A stretch of DNA of 7,672 nucleotides from NCBI GenBank assembly GCA_902464295.1, contig CABQIW010000049.1:1-7672 (forward strand), given 5' to 3'. The position numbers and the translations under genes are program-made. Source of the DNA: an uncultured Eggerthella sp. (GTDB lineage: Bacteria > Actinomycetota > Coriobacteriia > Coriobacteriales > Eggerthellaceae). Below the pieces are notes generated by a model. The model was given only the letters and a program-made list of their open reading frames with translations. It did no database searches and was not told the origin of the DNA. Numbering within the stretch: the stretch's first letter is position 1; every line of letters begins with the position of its first letter. Shown in pieces: positions 1 to 3,964 of the stretch.

Positions 1-1
1 A

Positions 2-2866
2 GCCTATGCCGACGAACTAGGCGAAGCAGTGAGTGCTGGGCTCATGGAAAGCGCTCAGCCTGCTGATAGCCCAGCAACTCCGAAAGCGGACACGTCAACT
101 GAGACTGTCACACAGGATAAGGCGGATCCCGCTCCCGACACGAAGGATACCGCCAAGGACGATGCCCTCATGGGCCTCGACCCGCAAACTCCAGCAATTC
201 CGGTAGCTCCCGAAGCGAGCACTTCCGATAAGGCATCCGAAGCGGCTCCTGAAACCGATGTTGCAAGTGCTCCTGATGTGAATGTCAGCGTTCAAGATGA
301 TGCTACCGACGTGGCCACTGAAGACGAGACCGAAACTCCTGCAGATACTGAAATTAGCGCTCAAGAAGACATAGGCGTGGGGATCAACGTTCAAGGAACC
401 ATCAGGTTCTTTGGTACGACAGGTCCGGACCCCGATGACCCTAGCTATAACAAATTCGATGATACATTCAATCGTTTTAGCACGAATAAGGTATGTATCG
501 ATCGCAGTGCGTTCAATGGCTATTCGTATGCTTCTTTGCAGGTTGAGCCGAGATGGGCTGAAGGTCAGGATGCTGCGCGCGAGGCTTGGGAGAAGATTCC
601 TGCAAGCGAAAAGTACACGCCTGAGCATCTGCATATTGGCTTTGAGGGTGAAAATAGTATTGTGAACGTTGTGAACGGGAGCTTCACCTACGATGAAGAC
701 AATGATCGCGTGAATGTGGTATTCGATGCTACGAATGGTGTAGGCCAAGGGGTAGCTATCATGTATGTGAATTATCAGTTCACAGACGAAGCAACGTCAG
801 CAACCTATGATGCCCACATGAGCATGCCGGTGTATGTACAAGACTCGCCGAACACAGTGACGGGGATCACGGTGCCTTCGAACAAGGTTACTACCTGGAT
901 CGATGATACGTTCTCCAGCGAAACGCACAGAAGTGCCTACTATTACCAATATGACGGTGGTAATTCCTCTCATAAGAGTCAGGAGTTCACCGTAAGCGTT
1001 TCAACCGATAACGGTAATCCTGCTGGATATTGTTTTGGCGATCTGTTCGATATTTCCATTGCTGATGAAACTGTCGTAACAATGGTGAATGGCACAATGT
1101 GGGACGATCAAGACGGCGGTTTGACAGATGGTCCCGACGCGCTCACCTATGGCCTGGAGTTTGTAGCTGCAAAAGCAGGCACGACCAATGTTACGATCAG
1201 CCTCAAGCTAAACCCCTCGATAAGCACCACGTTCGCGGTAGAGGTGCGCACCGATCACCCTGAAGCGAATGTGCCTACAGCCTTCGACATGACCATGGAT
1301 GAGCCGCAGCGAATCTATGTGGAAGATGAAGCCTCAGGGAGTAATGCTTCATCTATCACGGTGCCTGTGCGCGGCGAAGAGCTCGGCTGGCATTATTCCT
1401 CTGCTAAGCCTTTCATAACGAGCATCACCTCTTCGAATGAAAACGTGCTCTCGGTTCAGCGCATCACGAGCCCCTCTTACTATGTTTCGTTTGCTCCGTT
1501 CGAGCTTGTTCCCGTTTCGGTAGGAACGTCAACGCTCACGGTTACGGATTGCTACGGCAAGACCTACACCTCAACGGTCACCGTGAATCCTAGCAGCAGT
1601 GTAGACCCTGGTGTAACGGTGAACTCGGTCGGGCTCGTACGTTATGAGGATTGGGAAAGCGTGTCTAAGGACACGGTCACGATGAACATCGGCGACCCGG
1701 ATGGCGTAAAGCTTGTAGCTGATATCGACGCGAATGGCGATGTGACCACCAACTGGACTTCTTCGAACCCGGAAATCGCCGAGGTGGTTGTCACGCAAGA
1801 TGCGAATGGCGATGAGATCTGCCAGGTGAAGCCTGTACGTGCTTCTTATGACGAGCAAAACAAGACCACCGCCGACTGTCGCATCACTGTTACCGTGAAT
1901 GGCTCGGTATCGGATTACTGCAACATCAATGTTGAGCCCGTTGAGGACTTGTGCGGTGCAGATCCGTCTTCACCGCTTGGTGCTGCTACGGTCTCTGTCT
2001 CGAAGGCGATGCCCGCCAATGTGCTACAAGAGCTGAAAAGTGTGTCACTGGCAATCTCGTCTATTCCAACGGGCAGTCAGCCGGGGGTCGATAGCGCTAC
2101 CTCTGCGTTCGAGAAGGACGGTGCGAAGCTCGCTGGCGTCTTCGATATCCACTTCATTAACAAGACCGATGGCACTGAACACGCCTGGAACCAGCCGTCA
2201 TATCCCATTACGGTGAAGGTTCCTATGACCGACAGCATGAAAGAGCTGCATAAGTTCGGTACGCTTTCGTTCTATCACGTTGATCCGGTAACGGGCGATC
2301 GCACGAAGATGCCCACGTGGGTCGATGCCAACGAAGAGTTCGTTTGTTTCGAGACCACGCACTTCAGCTCGTTCATACTGGTTGCCGAGCCTGCGGCGCA
2401 AGACGATGATCCGAGTGATGATCCGAACAACAACAACGGCGGAAGCACCAACCCTGGCGATGAGACTAATAAGGGTGACTCTGATAACACCGATAAACCC
2501 AACACAGATAAGGGCGATTCCAATAAGACCGATTCCGAGAAGGCCGATACCACCGATAAGCCGAGCGATAAGGGCTCAAAGGATGAAAAGACCACAAGCG
2601 ACGAAGATGGTTCTGGCACCACGCTTCCTAAGACAGGCGATGAAGACAACGCGCTGCTCGTCATAGCACTCGTGGCTGCAGCTGCTTCTCTGGTGTTCTT
2701 TGTTCTCTCTCGTCCTCGTAAGGCTTATTGCGATACCAATCTTGAGCAAGAGCAAGATGGTGCCTTCGCTCGTCCGCAGCAAGGCTTTCTGCCTTGCCAG
2801 GAGCAGTGCACCTCTCGTACGCGTGCGTCAAAACCTCCCTTACGAAGTTTTCATCCACGCGCTTAG
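2..2866 (+). CDS. LPXTG cell-wall-anchored protein with Ig-like domains (5' end cut by window)
   Basis: The frame is open to the left edge and begins Ala-Tyr-Ala|Asp-Glu, which reads as a signal-peptidase I site, so the true start and signal peptide lie outside the window; the GTG at 29 is not the start. After an acidic Ala/Pro/Thr/Asp-rich disordered stretch (to about 365) comes an unassigned globular part (about 374-835). Beta-rich Ig-like segments follow at about 850-1255, 1270-1590 and 1615-1935; the last carries WTSSNPEIAEV, typical of BIG2 domains. Positions about 1940-2395 form a module ending HFSSFILVAEP, common just before the stalk of Gram-positive surface proteins. A Lys/Asp/Thr/Ser stalk (2396-2620) leads to LPKTG (2624-2638), a hydrophobic helix (about 2651-2710) and Arg-Pro-Arg-Lys (2711-2722). 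A sortase would cleave Thr-Gly and attach the protein to peptidoglycan. Oddly, 47 further residues follow before the stop. The architecture suggests an adhesin or structural surface protein; the ligand is unknown. Confidence 0.93.
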   Translation, partial: AYADELGEAVSAGLMESAQPADSPATPKADTSTETVTQDKADPAPDTKDTAKDDALMGLDPQTPAIPVAPEASTSDKASEAAPETDVASAPDVNVSVQDDATDVATEDETETPADTEISAQEDIGVGINVQGTIRFFGTTGPDPDDPSYNKFDDTFNRFSTNKVCIDRSAFNGYSYASLQVEPRWAEGQDAAREAWEKIPASEKYTPEHLHIGFEGENSIVNVVNGSFTYDEDNDRVNVVFDATNGVGQGVAIMYVNYQFTDEATSATYDAHMSMPVYVQDSPNTVTGITVPSNKVTTWIDDTFSSETHRSAYYYQYDGGNSSHKSQEFTVSVSTDNGNPAGYCFGDLFDISIADETVVTMVNGTMWDDQDGGLTDGPDALTYGLEFVAAKAGTTNVTISLKLNPSISTTFAVEVRTDHPEANVPTAFDMTMDEPQRIYVEDEASGSNASSITVPVRGEELGWHYSSAKPFITSITSSNENVLSVQRITSPSYYVSFAPFELVPVSVGTSTLTVTDCYGKTYTSTVTVNPSSSVDPGVTVNSVGLVRYEDWESVSKDTVTMNIGDPDGVKLVADIDANGDVTTNWTSSNPEIAEVVVTQDANGDEICQVKPVRASYDEQNKTTADCRITVTVNGSVSDYCNINVEPVEDLCGADPSSPLGAATVSVSKAMPANVLQELKSVSLAISSIPTGSQPGVDSATSAFEKDGAKLAGVFDIHFINKTDGTEHAWNQPSYPITVKVPMTDSMKELHKFGTLSFYHVDPVTGDRTKMPTWVDANEEFVCFETTHFSSFILVAEPAAQDDDPSDDPNNNNGGSTNPGDETNKGDSDNTDKPNTDKGDSNKTDSEKADTTDKPSDKGSKDEKTTSDEDGSGTTLPKTGDEDNALLVIALVAAAASLVFFVLSRPRKAYCDTNLEQEQDGAFARPQQGFLPCQEQCTSRTRASKPPLRSFHPRA
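2396..2620 (+). repeat. Low-complexity Asp/Lys/Thr stalk region
   Basis: This part of gene 1 encodes a degenerate run of short units such as DNTDKPNTDKGDS, NKTDSEKADTTDKPSDKG. The DNA carries recurring GATAAG-type words, for example around 2504 and 2567. It is a typical hydrophilic wall-spanning stalk before an LPXTG signal. No exact long tandem repeat is present. Confidence 0.7.
2624..2722 (+). other. Sortase sorting signal (LPKTG, helix, RPRK)
   Basis: LPKTG at 2624-2638 is followed by Asp-Glu-Asp-Asn, an Ala/Leu/Val/Phe-rich span and Ser-Arg-Pro-Arg-Lys ending at 2722. This is the standard order of a class A-type cell-wall sorting signal. In most such proteins the stop codon comes within a few residues of the basic cluster; here it does not (stop at 2864-2866). 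Confidence 0.93.
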
Positions 2867-2954
2867 AGGCTCTCAGAGGCTCAAGCAGAGGTAATCAACT
2901 AGGTTGTTGATGTACTAGTAAGGTTTTCGGCGTGCTGAGAGGCTCTCAGAGGCT
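2843..2954 (+). repeat. Imperfect tandem duplication overlapping the stop codon of gene 1
   Basis: The 17-mer AGAGGCTCTCAGAGGCT occurs at 2865-2881 and again at 2938-2954, 73 bases apart. Similarity extends leftward through CG(C/T)GCT(T/G) and, after a small indel, an AAG(G)TTTTC stretch, so the units are about 2843-2881 and 2919-2954. The TAG stop (2864-2866) lies in the first copy. The second copy folds as CTGAGA-GGC-TCTCAG (2935-2949). Another small hairpin, ATCAAC-taggtt-GTTGAT, sits between the copies (2894-2911). A separate 13-mer, GCAAGGCTTTCTG, is shared between 2779-2791 (inside the coding tail) and 2990-3002 (intergenic). Confidence 0.75.
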
Positions 2955-3145
2955 TCGAAAACAATAGGGATGTGGTTACACTCGCTGCCGCAAGGCTTTC
3001 TGTTGCGCAATGAAGCGTTCAAATGAGGGCTTGAGAGTCCGCGGCCAGATGTTTCATGGGCGTTTGTATCTCGGAAGCTCTTCTGAGGCCTGAGAAACGC
3101 TCTCCTTAAGGGATTCAGAACCTGAATATCGATTCGTTGTGTTTA
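2955..3145. other. Intergenic stretch without a recognisable gene
   Basis: No convincing reading frame or RNA gene is visible. The only structures noted are the 13-mer copy at 2990-3002 and a short TTCAG-aac-CTGAA hairpin near 3114-3126. It is most likely the 3' untranslated or spacer region downstream of gene 1. Confidence 0.5.
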
Positions 3146-3182
3146 AGCAAGGCTCACTTCACTGTTTGAAGTGAGCCTTGCT
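3146..3182 (+). terminator. Perfect 16-bp hairpin, terminator-like without a T-tract
   Basis: AGCAAGGCTCACTTCA (3146-3161) pairs perfectly with TGAAGTGAGCCTTGCT (3167-3182) around a five-base loop, CTGTT. The bases that follow (GTATCGAGCG) are not T-rich, and neither is the opposite flank on the other strand. It may be a transcription stop for gene 1, an mRNA 3'-end stabiliser or a protein-binding inverted repeat. The structure is certain; the role is inferred. Confidence 0.55.
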
Positions 3183-3303
3183 GTATCGAGCGATGACCCA
3201 TCCTGCCTTTCTTGGTTTACTCGGCATCCATGAGTGTTGCTCTTTCTTTCTGGGCGGAGAATGAATCGATCATGCAGCGCCAAAAACGAGGGCGAATAAG
3301 GGG

Positions 3304-3342
3304 GGTGCTAGCACCTTGAAACAGAGGTGCTAGCATCTTTTT
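3304..3342 (+). terminator. Rho-independent terminator
   Basis: GGTGCTAGCACCT (3304-3316) pairs with AGGTGCTAGCATC (3325-3337), with one G-T wobble, around an eight-base loop, and is followed directly by TTTTT (3338-3342). This is a canonical + strand intrinsic terminator. The nearest upstream + strand gene ends at 2866, with another strong hairpin in between. It is therefore either a second stop for gene 1 or the end of an unseen short transcript. The left arm GGTGCTAGCACC is itself a perfect palindrome. Confidence 0.8.
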
Positions 3343-3530
3343 CCACAAGATCCGCGAGGGACTCTCTTCGTCTGAATACACAATCGCCGCAAAGCATGGT
3401 TTTCCACATTTTTGAGAGGCAAAAGATCGCGAAGGATCATCTTGCACGGATGCTGCTTCCAACCCAGGACGAGGGGAGCGCTCGATCGAGTGCTTACTGA
3501 AAAAAATAACCCTATTACGAATGTGGAAAA
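3339..3530. promoter_or_regulatory. Cluster of three TTTTCCACA (DnaA-box-like) sites
   Basis: The exact 9-mer TTTTCCACA lies at 3339-3347 and 3400-3408 on the + strand, and at 3522-3530 on the - strand (read as TGTGGAAAA). It differs at one position from the classical DnaA box TTATCCACA and from the actinobacterial TTGTCCACA. Two more exact copies lie at 4282-4290 (-) and 4337-4345 (+) inside the next large gene. An A/T-rich tract (about 3499-3547) overlaps the third site. DnaA binding is an inference; no dnaA, dnaN or other origin-linked gene is in the window. Confidence 0.4.
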
Positions 3531-3618
3531 CTTACTTTTTTCCCATAAACGTGCTTTCCGAGATCGTTTCATAGGCGCCAACAAAACCATCTAATAAGTC
3601 CTTAGATTGAGGGGCTTC
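3348..3618. other. Intergenic stretch without a convincing gene
   Basis: Apart from the TTTTCCACA sites, this stretch holds the A/T-rich tract at about 3499-3547 and a small hairpin, ATCTAA-taagtcc-TTAGAT, at 3589-3607. Several short open frames cross it on both strands, but they overlap each other and lack ribosome binding sites and recognisable motifs. They are not reported as genes. Confidence 0.5.
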
Positions 3619-3732
3619 ATGCGCTCCGTTTCGGCTCTTTATGCGCGGCTGTTTTGCTGGCTTGCTGGGGTCTCATTCTTTACGGTATCTATGCTCGTTT
3701 TGGACAAGAAAAGAGCCAGTCGCGCAGCCTGA
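3619..3732 (+). CDS. Possible 37-residue single-span membrane peptide
   Basis: ATG at 3619 opens a 37-codon frame ending in TGA (3730-3732). GAGGGG at 3609-3614, four bases before the ATG, could serve as a slightly close ribosome binding site. The peptide has a basic N-terminus (MRSVSALYAR), a hydrophobic span of about 18 residues (LFCWLAGVSFFTVSMLVL) and a basic tail (DKKRASRAA), the layout of a small transmembrane protein. A 6-bp hairpin (3589-3607) lies just upstream. There is no clear promoter and I recognise no family, so it could be a chance frame or a decayed gene remnant. Its position between two surface-protein genes suggests no specific role. Confidence 0.33.
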   Translation: MRSVSALYARLFCWLAGVSFFTVSMLVLDKKRASRAA

Positions 3733-3826
3733 GAAGTTTGTGTGGATGTTTATGATGTAAATCTCATTTTTTCGTGTCTCAACTCCCACAATGCGATTTC
3801 ATCTTCATAACGCTATGACATCGCTA

Positions 3827-3855
3827 TGGGCAAATCGTGAAAAAGATGGTAGAAT
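3827..3855 (+). promoter_or_regulatory. Candidate sigma-70-type promoter for the B-repeat protein gene
   Basis: TGGGCA (3827-3832), 17 bases, then TAGAAT (3850-3855). The -10 element matches TATAAT at five of six positions and the -35 matches TTGACA at four of six. It would give a leader of about 100 bases before the ATG at 3965. Two direct copies of CGCTATG (3811-3817 and 3822-3828), 11 bases apart and so about one helical turn, overlap the -35 side and could be an activator or repressor site. Confidence 0.45.
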
Positions 3856-3953
3856 AAGGCGCTTGCATTTTGCGCGCGCCCAAACGCTCCTGTACAAAAG
3901 AAGCGGCAAGGCGTAAAAAGTGCAGTTGATAATGGTAGTTTTCGTGTGAAGAA

Positions 3954-3960
3954 AGGAGAG
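3954..3960 (+). promoter_or_regulatory. Ribosome binding site for the gene at 3965
   Basis: AGGAGAG ends four bases before the ATG at 3965; the AGGAG core is six bases away. This strong Shine-Dalgarno match, together with the signal peptide that starts right at this ATG, fixes the start codon. Confidence 0.9.
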
Positions 3961-3964
3961 AGCC

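Noticed and set aside
29..31. GTG at 29 as start of gene 1
   Set aside because: The frame is open upstream to the edge and begins with an Ala-Tyr-Ala signal-peptidase-like site, so the gene starts outside the window.
2700..2722. Frameshift in the CT-rich run as the cause of the long tail of gene 1
   Set aside because: A shift to the frame with TAA at 2719-2721 would remove most of the basic residues expected after the helix. The present frame keeps Arg-Pro-Arg-Lys, so loss of a stop just after it is more likely.
3217..3590. Two overlapping minus-strand frames (3217-3462 and 3330-3590)
   Set aside because: They lie in different frames, run through the + strand terminator, have no ribosome binding site or recognisable motif, and look like chance frames or at most decayed sequence.
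3412..3594. 60-codon + strand frame starting with TTG
   Set aside because: Rare start codon, no ribosome binding site, low-quality residue composition and overlap with the TTTTCCACA cluster.
3731..3773. TGAGA...TCTCATTTTTT as a terminator after the small frame
   Set aside because: Only a 5-bp stem with a loop of more than 25 bases; too weak to call.
3928..3933. GATAAT as the -10 of the B-repeat gene promoter
   Set aside because: The best-spaced -35 region (about GGCAAG) is poor, so TGGGCA-N17-TAGAAT is preferred, though not excluded experimentally.
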